Below, one piece after another: positions 38,409 to 49,212 of a stretch of DNA of 64,000 nucleotides. The DNA is from Luteimonas viscosa. GTDB lineage: Bacteria; Pseudomonadota; Gammaproteobacteria; Xanthomonadales; Xanthomonadaceae. Within the stretch, counting starts at the first letter, position 1; each line of letters opens with the position of its first letter. The stretch spans positions 599,248 to 663,247 of the forward strand of contig NZ_VTFT01000001.1 in the NCBI RefSeq assembly GCF_008244685.1, read 5' to 3'. Below the pieces are notes generated by a model that saw nothing but the letters and a program-made list of their open reading frames with translations, searched no databases and was not told where the DNA came from. A program made the position numbers and the translations under genes.

Positions 38409-39512
38409 GTGGCTTCGCCCGCTTGCTGTCGCCTCGCAAGAGCCGGTGGGCTCGTCGTGGCCCTCGCCCTGGCCGGCTGTGCGTCCCGCCCCCCTGCCGT
38501 GCCGGTGCCGGATCCGGCCCAGGTGCGCGCCGAGATCGCGCGGCGCATTCCCACATCGGTCGACGACCGCCAGGGCTGGGCCGGCGACATCCAGGTGGCG
38601 TTCACGGCGCAGCGGATCAACGCCAATGTCGAGAACATCTGCGCCGTGCTGGCCGTCATCGAGCAGGAGTCGGGCTACAAGGCCGATCCGCCCGTCGCCA
38701 ACCTGCCTCGCGTCGCCCGCGCAGAAATCGATCGCCGCGCTGCCGCGCTCCACGTCCCGGGGATCGTGGTCGATGCCGCGCTCAGGCTCGACTCCACCGA
38801 CGGGCGCAGCTACGGCGAACGGCTGGATCGGGTGCGCACCGAGCGCGAACTGAGCGAACTCTACCAGGACATGATCGGCCGCATCCCAATGGGCGAACGC
38901 CTGTTCGCCGGCAGGAACCCGGTGCAGACGGGTGGCGCGATGCAGGTCGCGATCCCGTTCGCCGAGGCCAATGCCGCCGGTTATCCGCACCCAGTCGATG
39001 GATCGATCCGCGACGAGGTGTTCCGTCGCCGCGGCGGTCTGTATTTCGGCATCGCGCACCTGCTCGGCTACGAGACGCCGTACACGCGCAAGCTGCACCG
39101 CTTCGCCGACTACAACGCCGGCTGGTACGCCAGCCGCAACGCCGCGTTCCAGAACGCAGTGGGCGTGGCCACCGGACTGCCGCTCTCGCTCGACGGCGAC
39201 CTGCTGCTGCCCGGCGCCCCGCTCGACCGTCCCGGCCGCACCGAGGCGGCGGTGCGTACCTTGTCCCCGCAACTCGGCATGGACGAGCGCGCCATCCGTC
39301 GCGCGCTCGAACGCGGCGACCGCCTCGAATTCAGCGATGACGACCTGCACGCACGGGTGTTCGCGATCGCGCAGGCGCGCGCCGGGGGCCCGCTGCCACG
39401 GGCGATGGTCCCCGATATCCGCCTGGACAGTCCCAAGATCACCCGCGAACTGACCACCCGCTGGTTCGCCGAACGGGTCGACGCGCGTTACCGGAATTGC
39501 CTCTCCCGCTGA
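38409..39512 (+). CDS. DUF1615 lipoprotein
   Basis: About 367 aa starting at GTG 38409 (a TTG at 38397 is also in frame). Lipobox VVALALAGC. The body matches DUF1615: NVENICAVLAVIEQESGYKADPPV, GAMQVAIPFAEANAAGYP and LHRFADYNAGWYASRNAAFQ. The ExxSGY and GxMQV pattern resembles lysozyme-like transglycosylases, so activity on peptidoglycan is possible. Confidence 0.88.
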   Translation: MASPACCRLARAGGLVVALALAGCASRPPAVPVPDPAQVRAEIARRIPTSVDDRQGWAGDIQVAFTAQRINANVENICAVLAVIEQESGYKADPPVANLPRVARAEIDRRAAALHVPGIVVDAALRLDSTDGRSYGERLDRVRTERELSELYQDMIGRIPMGERLFAGRNPVQTGGAMQVAIPFAEANAAGYPHPVDGSIRDEVFRRRGGLYFGIAHLLGYETPYTRKLHRFADYNAGWYASRNAAFQNAVGVATGLPLSLDGDLLLPGAPLDRPGRTEAAVRTLSPQLGMDERAIRRALERGDRLEFSDDDLHARVFAIAQARAGGPLPRAMVPDIRLDSPKITRELTTRWFAERVDARYRNCLSR

Positions 39513-39742
39513 ATTCCCCGCCGGGACGGCTTGCGGAAAACGAGCCGGGCCCGACTCCGGTGCCGACGGGCGCCATCGTCAGGCTCCTTGGAGGGCCAGT
39601 CATCCGCAGCATTCCAGCGTGCGGGTGCCGCACAGGGCGCTGCCCCCCTGGCCGATACCCTCTGCCGGCAGCACCCACTGCGAGGCTTGCCCGTGCCGCA
39701 GCTTTGCGGAAGACTGGCAGGGACCGTCAGCGGAAAACCGCC

Positions 39743-40063
39743 ATGTCGACTGCGACCGAAGAGTTCCGCCGCGTTTTCCTGCCCTACTGCATCGAGCGCG
39801 TCGAAGACCATGGCCACGTGGTGCTCAACCGGCTCTACAAGCCGCTGGGCATGCGCACCGAAGAACACGTCGACTACGTGCCGCATGCCGTCCGGCTCAT
39901 CGGACTGACCCCGGGCAAGGCAGCGCAGCTGAGCCACGCGCACAGCGACAGCACCGACCGCATCCACCTCTACGCCGACGCCAGCGCGCCGACCAGGAGT
40001 CCGGAGGACTGGGACGCCTACCAGCGCAAGCTCGGGCTCCTGGCCACGCTCGAGATCGCCTAG
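39743..40063 (+). CDS. Small hypothetical protein
   Basis: 106 aa, soluble. It carries His/Asp-rich patches (HVDYVPHAVRL, LSHAHSDSTDRIHLY). No signal or membrane segment. I do not recognise a family. ATG 39743 lies after CGGAAAACC, a weak site. The coding pattern (GC-rich third position) is normal for this genome. Confidence 0.65.
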   Translation: MSTATEEFRRVFLPYCIERVEDHGHVVLNRLYKPLGMRTEEHVDYVPHAVRLIGLTPGKAAQLSHAHSDSTDRIHLYADASAPTRSPEDWDAYQRKLGLLATLEIA

Positions 40064-40149
40064 ATCCGGCGTATGCCCCGGGTCGCGGTGCGGCGATCAC
40101 CCGGACACCGAACAGTGCAGGTTCCGGAACCGGGCACCAGAGCGCGTCC

Positions 40150-41586
40150 TTACACCGCGGCCGTCTTCCACTTGCCGCGCGTGAACAGCCACAGCGTGAA
40201 CAGGCCCACCGACGTCTCCGAAACGAACACGCCCCAGAACACGCCGGTGTGCTGCCAGTCCAGCGACACGGCCAGCCACCAGCACAGCGGGATCTGGATC
40301 AGCCAGAAGAACACGACGTTGATCCGGGTCGGCGTGACCGTGTCGCCGGCCCCGTTGAACGCCTGCACCGCCACCATCCACCAGCCGTACACGAAGCAGG
40401 AGTACGACAGGATCCGCAGCCACTCGCCGCCGACCACGACCACGCCCGCATCGGGGCTGAAGAGCCCCACCAGTGCGTCGTGGAACAGGAAGAACGCCAC
40501 CGACACCGCGACGGTGTAGACCATGTTGTACCAGCCCGTGCGCCAGACGGCGGCTTCGGCCCGGTCCGGCTGACCGGCCCCGAGGTTCTGCCCGACCAGG
40601 GTGGCCGCGGCGTTGGACATGCCCCACGCCGGCATCAGCGCGAACATCAGGATGCGCAGCGCGATGGTGGCGCCGGCCACCGCCTCGCTGCCGATGCCGG
40701 CGAGGATGCGCATCAGGAAGATCCACGAGGTCATGGCCACGATCATCTGGCCGATGCCGCCCAGCGAGGTCCGTACGATGTTCCACAGCACCGCGCCGCG
40801 CAGCACCAGCTGCGTCGTGGTCACCCGGATGTGCTCGCCGCCGCGGAACAGGATCCACAGCTGCATCAGCACCCCGGCGCCGCGACCGATGTTGGTGGCG
40901 ATGGCCGCGCCCTCGATGCCCATCGCCGGGATCGGGCCGAGTCCGAAGATCAGGAGCGGGTCGAGCACGATGTTCAGGCCGTTCGCGACCCACAGCACGC
41001 GCATCGCGATGGCCGCGTCGCCGGCGCCGCGGAAGATGGCATTGATCACGAACAGCAGCATGATCACCGCGTTGCCACCCAGCATCCATTGCATGTACCG
41101 GTAGCCGTGCTCCAGCGTCCAGGCGTCGGCGCCCATCAGCCGCAGCAGGTCCTGCGCCCAGACGATCCCCACCACCGCGAACGGCACGGAGACCAGCATC
41201 GCGATCCAGATCGCCTGCACCGCGGTCACCGAGGCCTCCTCGCGCCGGCCTTCGCCCACCCGGCGCGCGACCACCGCCGTCACCGCCATGGCCAAGCCCA
41301 TGGCGATCGAGTACAGCAGGAAGAGGTAGCTCTCGGTGAGTCCCACCGTCGCCACCGCGGAAGCACCGAGCTTCGCCACGAAGAAGATGTCGACGACCGC
41401 GAACGTGGACTCCAGCACCAGCTCCAGCACCATCGGCACGGCCAGCAGGAACACCGCGCGGCGCAGCGGGATGCGGGTGTAGTCGGCATTGGTGCCGCGG
41501 ATCGCGTCGCGCAGCGCTGCCCAGGTGGAGCCGGTGGGCGGGGCCGCGGGCAAGGCGGGATCGGCTGCGGGCGTCTCGGGAGTCAT
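40150..41586 (-). CDS. MATE-family efflux transporter
   Basis: 478 aa with twelve helices in two homologous halves (LAVPMVLELVLESTFAVVDIFFVAKLG; TLVGQNLGAGQPDRAEAAVWRTGWYNMVYT). MATE proteins export cationic drugs or metabolites with H+ or Na+. The conserved VGQNLGAG of the second half is intact. Starts at ATG 41586. Divergent from the SRPBCC gene. Confidence 0.94.
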   Translation of the reverse strand: MTPETPAADPALPAAPPTGSTWAALRDAIRGTNADYTRIPLRRAVFLLAVPMVLELVLESTFAVVDIFFVAKLGASAVATVGLTESYLFLLYSIAMGLAMAVTAVVARRVGEGRREEASVTAVQAIWIAMLVSVPFAVVGIVWAQDLLRLMGADAWTLEHGYRYMQWMLGGNAVIMLLFVINAIFRGAGDAAIAMRVLWVANGLNIVLDPLLIFGLGPIPAMGIEGAAIATNIGRGAGVLMQLWILFRGGEHIRVTTTQLVLRGAVLWNIVRTSLGGIGQMIVAMTSWIFLMRILAGIGSEAVAGATIALRILMFALMPAWGMSNAAATLVGQNLGAGQPDRAEAAVWRTGWYNMVYTVAVSVAFFLFHDALVGLFSPDAGVVVVGGEWLRILSYSCFVYGWWMVAVQAFNGAGDTVTPTRINVVFFWLIQIPLCWWLAVSLDWQHTGVFWGVFVSETSVGLFTLWLFTRGKWKTAAV

Positions 41587-41891
41587 GCGGTTTCCTTGCC
41601 GGATGCGGGCGGGATGGTAGCAGCGCCGCCGGTTGCGGCGACGCGGGAACGACGAACCAGACGGGCGTGGATCGACCTCCCGCCAATTCCTGCACATCTC
41701 CCGCGCGAAGGCGCGCGTCATGGCTTGCCACCGATGCCCAGGCTCGAATGCGGGCAGGTCCGTTCGCGCACCATGGATGTCGCGAGCGGCTTCCAGCGGC
41801 GACAGGATGTCGATCCGCGGGCTGCCCGCTCGTCGTACCCCGAAACGCGGCAATGATGCACGCGCATCACCCTGACCCTACGGAGCCAACC
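41587..41891. other. Gene-free stretch between divergent genes
   Basis: 305 bp. No supported coding frame was found; short frames here lack ribosome-binding sites and family features. No clear operator palindrome was seen. Confidence 0.55.
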
Positions 41892-42311
41892 ATGAAGATC
41901 ACCATCGAGACCCTCGCCCGCACCGACCTCGCCACCGCCTGGGAGGTCTACAACACGCCGGAGCACATCACCCGCTGGAACGCGGCGTCGGACGACTGGC
42001 ACTCGCCGAGCAGCCGCGTCGACCTGCGCGAAGGCGGCAGCTTCAGCACGCGGATGGAAGCCCGGGACGGCAGCATGGGCTTCGATTTCGAAGGCCGCTA
42101 CACGCGGGTCGTGCCGAATGAACTGATCGAGTACCGCATGGACGACGGTCGCGAAGTCTCGGTGCGTTTCGAGCCAGCCGATGGCGGAGTGCGCGTGCGC
42201 ACCGTGTTCGATGCCGAAGCGGAGAACCCCGCGGAGATGCAGCGCGAGGGATGGCAGGCGATCCTCGACAGCTTCGCACGGCATGCGGAGGCCGAGTCCG
42301 GCAGCCGGTGA
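41892..42311 (+). CDS. SRPBCC (AHSA1-like) protein
   Basis: 139 aa. START/Bet v1-like fold: ITIETLARTDLATAWEVYNTPEHITRWNAASDDWHS at the start, YTRVVPNELIEYRMDDGREV in the middle and the terminal helix GWQAILDSFARHAE. This matches the activator-of-Hsp90-like group. Many such genes sit beside ArsR regulators, but none is here. Confidence 0.92.
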   Translation: MKITIETLARTDLATAWEVYNTPEHITRWNAASDDWHSPSSRVDLREGGSFSTRMEARDGSMGFDFEGRYTRVVPNELIEYRMDDGREVSVRFEPADGGVRVRTVFDAEAENPAEMQREGWQAILDSFARHAEAESGSR

Positions 42312-42507
42312 GCTGGAACCTGTCGGACCAACACCGCTCGGGCCGGACTGCGGCCATCGGGCGGCACAACTCCGATCAAGCAGGGCTGGCGCCAGCACGC
42401 CGCCCGCTGCACGCGCCGACGCCGCCCGCCCGCTTCCACTCTCCGTAGAATCAGCTCCATGGAATCGGATCCCTGAACCAGCGAATTCGCCCGCCCGGAG
42501 GTCGCCC

Positions 42508-43113
42508 ATGCCAACCCACGACGCCAGGATCGACGCCTACATCGCCAGGGCCGCACCGTTCGCGCGGCCGATCCTCGAGCACCTGCGCGCCGTCGTGCAC
42601 GAGGCCTGCCCCACCGCCGAGGAAACGTTGAAGTGGAGCGCGCCGCACTTCACCCACGGCGGCAAGATCCTCGCCGGCATGGCAGCGTTCAAGCAGCACG
42701 CCGCGTTCGCGGTGCCGATGCTCGACGCCAGCGAGGGCGACGCGGCCAGGCGCGACGAAGCCATGGGCCACTACGGCCGGATCGCCGCGCTCGCCGACCT
42801 CCCTGCGAAACGCACGCTGATCGCGCAGCTCAGGAAAGCGGTCGAGGCCATCGAGGCCGGCGCCACGCTCGCCCGAGCCAGGCGCGAAACCCCGAAGCCC
42901 GCGCTCGCGATGCCGGACGATTTCGCCAGGGCGCTGGCGAAGACGGCGGGCGCAAAGAAACAGTTCGCCGCATTCGCGCCCGGCAAGCAGCGCGAGTACG
43001 TGGAATGGGTGGTCGAAGCCAAACAGGCCACCACGCGTGAGCGCCGGATCGCGCAGGCAGCGGAGTGGATCGCCGAAGGCAAGACACGCTACTGGAAATA
43101 CCAGAAGTGCTGA
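42508..43113 (+). CDS. DUF1801/YdeI family protein
   Basis: 201 aa. YdhG/YdeI-like features: EETLKWSAPHFTHGGKILAGMAAFKQHAAF and the C-terminal YdeI block KKQFAAFAPGKQREYVEWVVEAKQATTRERRIAQA. CGGAGG precedes ATG 42508. Function unknown. Confidence 0.92.
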   Translation: MPTHDARIDAYIARAAPFARPILEHLRAVVHEACPTAEETLKWSAPHFTHGGKILAGMAAFKQHAAFAVPMLDASEGDAARRDEAMGHYGRIAALADLPAKRTLIAQLRKAVEAIEAGATLARARRETPKPALAMPDDFARALAKTAGAKKQFAAFAPGKQREYVEWVVEAKQATTRERRIAQAAEWIAEGKTRYWKYQKC

Positions 43114-43323
43114 CGCGCGACCCCTGGCGCAAAGGTGACGCGGCCGCGAGCCGGATCGCGGCCGATCGCTGAGCCGGACGCGCGGCATCCCGCCTGACCC
43201 AGGTCAAGGCATCCGGAAACGCTCCGTGCGAGCATGGCATGACCGCTGCTGCCGCAATGGCGAGTCCCGCCGTACGGGCATGCACGGCGGCGCACCGCTG
43301 CAAACCATTCCCCGGAGCTTTAC

Positions 43324-43923
43324 ATGAACATCGAACAGATTCCGCTGGCCCTGGCGCTGGCGGTGGCTCTCGCTGGACTGGGGTCCGGGTGTGCCCGGGA
43401 TCCCGATCCCGCCGAAGCCGCGGACACCGGCGCCGTCGCGCAGGTCGCGCATGCGGACGCCGCCGCGCAGGTCGCAGCGAACGACCATGCCGAGCGGCAG
43501 GACCCGGAGCATGCCGATGCCGTCGCGATCGCAGGCAGGGATGTGGCGGTCGCCGACCACCATGTGCCGTGGGCGCCGGACGCACCGCTCATCGAAGGCA
43601 TGTCGCGTGTGCGCGCCGCCCTCGCCGGGCTCGAGCACGACGGCCCGGCGCCGCCCGGGAAGGCAACCGTGGTGGCGCGCGCCGCCGATGTCGACGCCGC
43701 GATCGGCTACATGTTCGAGAACTGCGCCCTGGCGCCCGAGCCGGACGCCGCGCTGCATGCGATCCTCGCCCGCCTGATGGCGGGTACCCGCGCCCTGCGC
43801 GGAGATCCCGCCGACTTCGCGCCCGTGTTCGACATGGAAGCGGCAGTCGGCAATTACGAGCAGTTGTTCGAAGACCCGAACGCCGGCGACGACGCCGCTT
43901 CAGGCGACGACGGCCCTTCATAG
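43324..43923 (+). CDS. DnrO-like lipoprotein
   Basis: 199 aa. Lipoprotein signal MNIEQIPLALALAVALAGLGSGC (Cys at 23). The mature chain has an Ala/Asp-rich linker, then APLIEGMSRVRAALAGLEHDG, YMFENCALAPEPDAALHAIL and a C-terminal helix. The order and spacing resemble small Xanthomonadaceae proteins annotated DnrO; the name there is not evidence of function. Helical, possibly metal-binding. Confidence 0.7.
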   Translation: MNIEQIPLALALAVALAGLGSGCARDPDPAEAADTGAVAQVAHADAAAQVAANDHAERQDPEHADAVAIAGRDVAVADHHVPWAPDAPLIEGMSRVRAALAGLEHDGPAPPGKATVVARAADVDAAIGYMFENCALAPEPDAALHAILARLMAGTRALRGDPADFAPVFDMEAAVGNYEQLFEDPNAGDDAASGDDGPS

Positions 43924-43976
43924 GAATGCAGCCCGGACGAACAGATGCCTGCTGGCACGTCCAGGATCACCCCCGC

Positions 43977-44234
43977 TCAACGTGCGCCTACGACGCCTTC
44001 AGCAGGCCGCCGGAAAAGCGCGGCGTTGATGCACGCGAATACGCTCACGACGAACCAGCCGAACGGGAACAGCGACAGCGTCAGGATCCAGGTCACCGCG
44101 CCGGCGATGCACGCGGCCACGAACCACAGGATCGCCGACATCATCCGCCCCTGGACCAGCTGGCCGAGGCCGGGAATGAAGAAACTGCAGATGGCGGCGA
44201 TGACATTGCCGGCCGAACCTTGTTCGTTGCCCAT
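43977..44234 (-). CDS. Small two-to-three-helix membrane protein
   Basis: 85 aa: IAAICSFFIPGLGQLVQG followed by ILWFVAACIAGAVTWILTL and FGWFVVSVFACINAALF. The FIPGLGQ entry resembles TM2-type or tail-anchored small proteins. Start ATG 44234 follows GGAG by 9 bases. Confidence 0.75.
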   Translation of the reverse strand: MGNEQGSAGNVIAAICSFFIPGLGQLVQGRMMSAILWFVAACIAGAVTWILTLSLFPFGWFVVSVFACINAALFRRPAEGVVGAR

Positions 44235-44570
44235 CGGGGGTGACTCCATACGTGTTGGCGTGTTGCTGCAGATGATGCCGCGAACGCGTTCATGTCTGCG
44301 TGAAATCGTGCGCAGTGACGCCCGGTGAAGGGCTTGGCGCCTACAAGTGCGTGGCGCGCAGCGGCGGGGCATGTCAGTCAGGCGTACAACGCAAGGAAGC
44401 CGAGCCGGCCCCCGTTCCCAATCAGGGATTCGCCTTGCGGCTCGCCTTCCATTGTCATGCAGTCGATCAGCTCCCGCGAACTCGATGCATCTACCGCATC
44501 CCGGGGCGCATCCGGAAAAACCGACCCTGGCGCCCGTTCTGCTTCCCCCGTTCTGCTTCCCCCGTTTTGC
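44235..44570. other. Gene-free stretch with a 14-bp tandem repeat
   Basis: 336 bp. At 44533-44570 a 14-base unit (CCCGTTCTGCTTCC) is repeated 2.6 times just beyond the stop of the upstream minus-strand gene. No supported coding frame. The rest shows nothing notable. Confidence 0.6.
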
Positions 44571-45557
44571 TCACGCCAGTGGCAGCGGCTCCCCTGCGCG
44601 GGTCATCGCATCGTGCAGTTCCTGCACCCGGCGCGCCTTGGGATCGATGCGGGAATCGTCGCCCAGCGTGCCGATGTAGCGACATGCCGCGAAGCCCGCG
44701 GCCTTGCGCTCGTAGTCGGCGATCCACGCCAGGCGTTCTGGCAGGTGGGCCTGCTCCGGGGACCAGGCCGCCACCGGCGGTCGGATGCGCCGCCCCATGC
44801 CGATCCGCCACGGCTTGGCCGTCAGCCGCGCGCGGAAGCAGTGCTGCACCTGGCACATCGTCGAATACAACGGATCGGCGCGGAGGGCGGCGAACAATCG
44901 CCCGACGGCTTCGTCGCGCGGCTCGAAGGCCTGGTGCATCGCCAGCACGCGCAGGCCCGCCGGCGTGCGGTACAGCCGCAGGTGCCACTCGGGATGCTGC
45001 GAAACGAACGCCTCCACCCGTGCCATCGCGCGACGCTCCGACCCGCCATCCCGGTCGAATCGTCGGCGCCTGCGCAGCAACACGAGCCTGTTCGCTGCCA
45101 CCAGTACCACCACTGCGGCCGCCACTCCCCACATCACCGCGCCGCCCAGCACCCGGCCCGCGACGAAGCCGACCAGCAAGGCCGCGACGCTTGCTGCGAA
45201 GGGCAGCACCCAGCCCGATGGCCGCAGCTCGAAATCCATGTCCGCAAACAGCACGTCCGGCGTGTTCAGGCACAGCGCGCCATAGCTGTTGCGGGTGACG
45301 ATGACATCGTCGTGGCGTTCGACGATCTGCTCGCGGATCGGCACGCCGTGGGTGCCGTAGTTGGTGCGCAGCTCGCGCCGCGGCACGTCCTCCCGACCGG
45401 CGAGGATCGCGTCCAGCGCTTCCTGCGTCCGCTGCTCCGCATGCGCCTGCGCCGCCTGCCGGCTCTCGTCGGACCAGCCGAAGCGTCGCACCGTGACCTG
45501 CCGCCCCTTGCGACGCACCTGCTGCCGGGCTTCGGCCCAGTATTCCGGAACGATCAT
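44571..45557 (-). CDS. Hypothetical membrane protein
   Basis: 328 aa. Soluble N-terminus (about 110 residues), then two close hydrophobic helices (WVLPFAASVAALLVGFVAGRVLGGAVMWGVAAAVVVLVAA), then a basic loop (RRRRRFDR) and a soluble C-terminus with Cys and His patches (MCQVQHCFRAR, FAACRYIGTLGDD). No family recognised. The start ATG 45557 follows GGGGAATC. Confidence 0.75.
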   Translation of the reverse strand: MIVPEYWAEARQQVRRKGRQVTVRRFGWSDESRQAAQAHAEQRTQEALDAILAGREDVPRRELRTNYGTHGVPIREQIVERHDDVIVTRNSYGALCLNTPDVLFADMDFELRPSGWVLPFAASVAALLVGFVAGRVLGGAVMWGVAAAVVVLVAANRLVLLRRRRRFDRDGGSERRAMARVEAFVSQHPEWHLRLYRTPAGLRVLAMHQAFEPRDEAVGRLFAALRADPLYSTMCQVQHCFRARLTAKPWRIGMGRRIRPPVAAWSPEQAHLPERLAWIADYERKAAGFAACRYIGTLGDDSRIDPKARRVQELHDAMTRAGEPLPLA

Positions 45558-45724
45558 TGATTCCCCTGTCGATACGTTTACGCGCCCCGCCCCTCTCCCG
45601 CACCATCTCACTTCGCAACAACGGAGCAGGTCGACTCTAGGCCCCAGACATTCTCCCCGAGCACGGATGCCGCGACCAGAATCCGGGAGAAATGACCCGC
45701 CCCTATAGGTTCTTAATTCCTTCC

Positions 45725-45750
45725 GTCCCGTTTATTGGTCCCGTTTATTG
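45725..45750. repeat. Perfect 13-bp tandem duplication
   Basis: GTCCCGTTTATTG occurs twice in direct succession (45725-45737, 45738-45750) at the left edge of the AT-richer islet. It may be a slippage product or a trace of insertion. Confidence 0.85.
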
Positions 45751-45768
45751 GCTGCCCCGTCTGCCCTC

Positions 45769-46767
45769 CTAATCCAACCTAAACTTTTGAGCCATCAACT
45801 TGGCGTACATCTTCTCGTTGGCCTCATGCCCCATGTACGGAAGTTTATAGGCTCTCGAGATCGAATCGCCTCGGAAGGAACTCTTTATCTGCCCCGACAT
45901 GATGCATCTGGCTCTTGGCTCTCCTCTCAGCTCTACATGCAACCCAGATTCAAGGCGGTTCTTGAAGAAGGAGATCCCTGGATTCCTTCGAAGAATTTCA
46001 TCCGGAAACATGCACAGACGAGAGTTCGCCAAGCCTCTTGCAAGATCATCTATACCGTCAATCTCGCTAATCGCCCGCTGCGTGGATCGACCATCTTCTC
46101 TATCGATAAATCCGCTCCCCCTCAGAGATATCTCTGCCCAATGACATAGAAAGAAGATGTGAGCGAAGTAATAGCGAAGCTCGCGGATGAGGGAGAATCC
46201 ACTATTCCCACTCAGATGGACATCTTCATCCGGGCCAATCACACCGTCGACATGAACACCTTCAACGTACACGCCAGGGGCTACGCAGTACTCCTGACCA
46301 ATGCTTCCGAGCATTACGATAGGCCTGAGATGCCCACCCCGATGCTTGATCGCATTGATCGTCCTGCCTAGCTTTCCTCGATAGCGCTTAGATCTAGATC
46401 TAAACTCTCTGAGCGCGCCAGACTTTGATGCAAGATTTTCCGATGAGAAGAAGCTTCCGATGAGTAGGTTCACCACATCATCAAATGCTTCCGCCGCATG
46501 CAGAACACGCTGATAACTAGCGAGAAGTTCTTCGTACTCACCTCCCACCTCCCCGCTGAGCAAACTTTGCTTTGCAACATCTTCAAGTTGCTGATAACAA
46601 GAGTTCATTGCGGAAACGTACGGGCGAACTGCCATCGTTAACAATGAAAATGGATGTCGTCGCTTTCTTTCCCGGAAGAATTTCTGATCATCGGGAAGGA
46701 TAGCTAAAGACTTTATGAGCGGCGGTAGAAGGCCGTACTCTTTGGAGATTGCAATGTCAATCTTCAA
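45769..46767 (-). CDS. Unrecognised protein in an AT-richer islet
   Basis: 332 aa. Base and codon use differ plainly from the neighbours: many AGA, ATA, TTA, AAT codons and lower GC throughout, so it is probably acquired. Mostly soluble with one possible hydrophobic stretch (YYFAHIFFLCHWAEISL). The N-terminus contains helical KEYGLLPPLIKSLAILPDDQKFFRE; other features are a Gly-rich NAIKHRGGHLRPIVMLGSIGQEYCV. No catalytic motif recognised. The reading frame is intact, which argues that it is or was recently functional. Confidence 0.75.
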   Translation of the reverse strand: MKIDIAISKEYGLLPPLIKSLAILPDDQKFFRERKRRHPFSLLTMAVRPYVSAMNSCYQQLEDVAKQSLLSGEVGGEYEELLASYQRVLHAAEAFDDVVNLLIGSFFSSENLASKSGALREFRSRSKRYRGKLGRTINAIKHRGGHLRPIVMLGSIGQEYCVAPGVYVEGVHVDGVIGPDEDVHLSGNSGFSLIRELRYYFAHIFFLCHWAEISLRGSGFIDREDGRSTQRAISEIDGIDDLARGLANSRLCMFPDEILRRNPGISFFKNRLESGLHVELRGEPRARCIMSGQIKSSFRGDSISRAYKLPYMGHEANEKMYAKLMAQKFRLD

Positions 46768-46803
46768 GATCTTCCCGAATCCTCTGCGTGAGGTTGTGTC
46801 CTA

Positions 46804-48483
<1,680 letters not shown>

Positions 48484-48613
48484 GTTGTCTCCGGAAAGTG
48501 CTTGTCTTCGCGGGGAAGTGTGCGCCGCAGTCCCCCGCGCTGCCAGCCGTGCGCCCTTCCGAAGACGCCCTGCGCTACCGGAATCGGCCCGTTCTTGCAA
48601 TTCCGCGCGCCAC

Positions 48614-48632
48614 ATGTATACAGTGTATACAT
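48614..48632. promoter_or_regulatory. Perfect 19-bp palindromic operator over the TetR start codon
   Basis: ATGTATACAGTGTATACAT is a perfect inverted repeat. It is also two direct copies of the self-complementary octamer TGTATACA at 48615-48622 and 48624-48631. Its last two bases are the AT of the tetR ATG (48631). TGTATACA resembles the HutC-type core TGTA-N-TACA known for hut operators, and the site lies in the 147-bp region shared with hutU. Either the TetR protein or a HutC-like repressor could bind. Confidence 0.8.
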
Positions 48633-49212
48633 GCCCTCCCGCACCACCGCCGAACGCATCCTCAATGCCGCCCGCGTGCTGTTCGAGCGCGAAGGCCCCG
48701 GCGCGGTGAGCATGCGCCGGGTGGCCGAAGCGGTCGGGATCACGCCGATGGCGATCTACCGCCACTTCCCCAATCGCGAGGCGCTGCTCAAGCGCATCAG
48801 CGACGACAGCTTCAACGAGATCGCACACCACTGGGCCGCGCGCAAGTCGGGCGGCGACCCGATCGCGCAACTGGTGGCGATCCAGCTGATCTACCTCGAT
48901 TACGCGCTGGCGCACCCGCACCTGTTCGACCATGCGTTCTCGGTGCGGCGCGACGACGCGCGGCGCTTTCCCGAGGATTTCCACGCGAGGCGTTCGCCGA
49001 CGGCGAACGTGGCCCATGACGCGGTGGTCGAGGCGCAGCAGCAGGGCGTGTTGCGCGCCGGAGATCCGTGGGACATCACCATGACCCTGTGGGGGCATTC
49101 GCACGGGCTGATCGCGCTGTATCGCGCCGGTCGCTTCAGCTACGACGATCGTCGCTTCCAGGCCTTTTATGAAGCGTCACTGGGGAGATTGCTCGATGGA
49201 CTCAGGAACTGA
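48631..49212 (+). CDS. TetR-family transcriptional regulator
   Basis: 193 aa. HTH at about residues 25-50 ([26 protein letters not shown]), C-terminal ligand domain ([23 protein letters not shown]) . There is no room for a ribosome-binding site between the operator and the ATG, so translation may be leaderless or the start may lie at another codon. The start is supported by the usual N-terminal arm length before the HTH. The next gene begins 17 bp inside its 3' end, so both are co-expressed. Confidence 0.92.
   Translation: MPSRTTAERILNAARVLFEREGPGAVSMRRVAEAVGITPMAIYRHFPNREALLKRISDDSFNEIAHHWAARKSGGDPIAQLVAIQLIYLDYALAHPHLFDHAFSVRRDDARRFPEDFHARRSPTANVAHDAVVEAQQQGVLRAGDPWDITMTLWGHSHGLIALYRAGRFSYDDRRFQAFYEASLGRLLDGLRN

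Noticed and set aside
44533..44570. Regulatory array or direct-repeat operator
   Set aside because: It lies after a stop codon and the copies decay quickly; simple slippage is the plainer reading.
48614..48632. Transcription terminator
   Set aside because: It has no stem loop of terminator type (1-base centre) and sits at a start codon, so an operator fits better.
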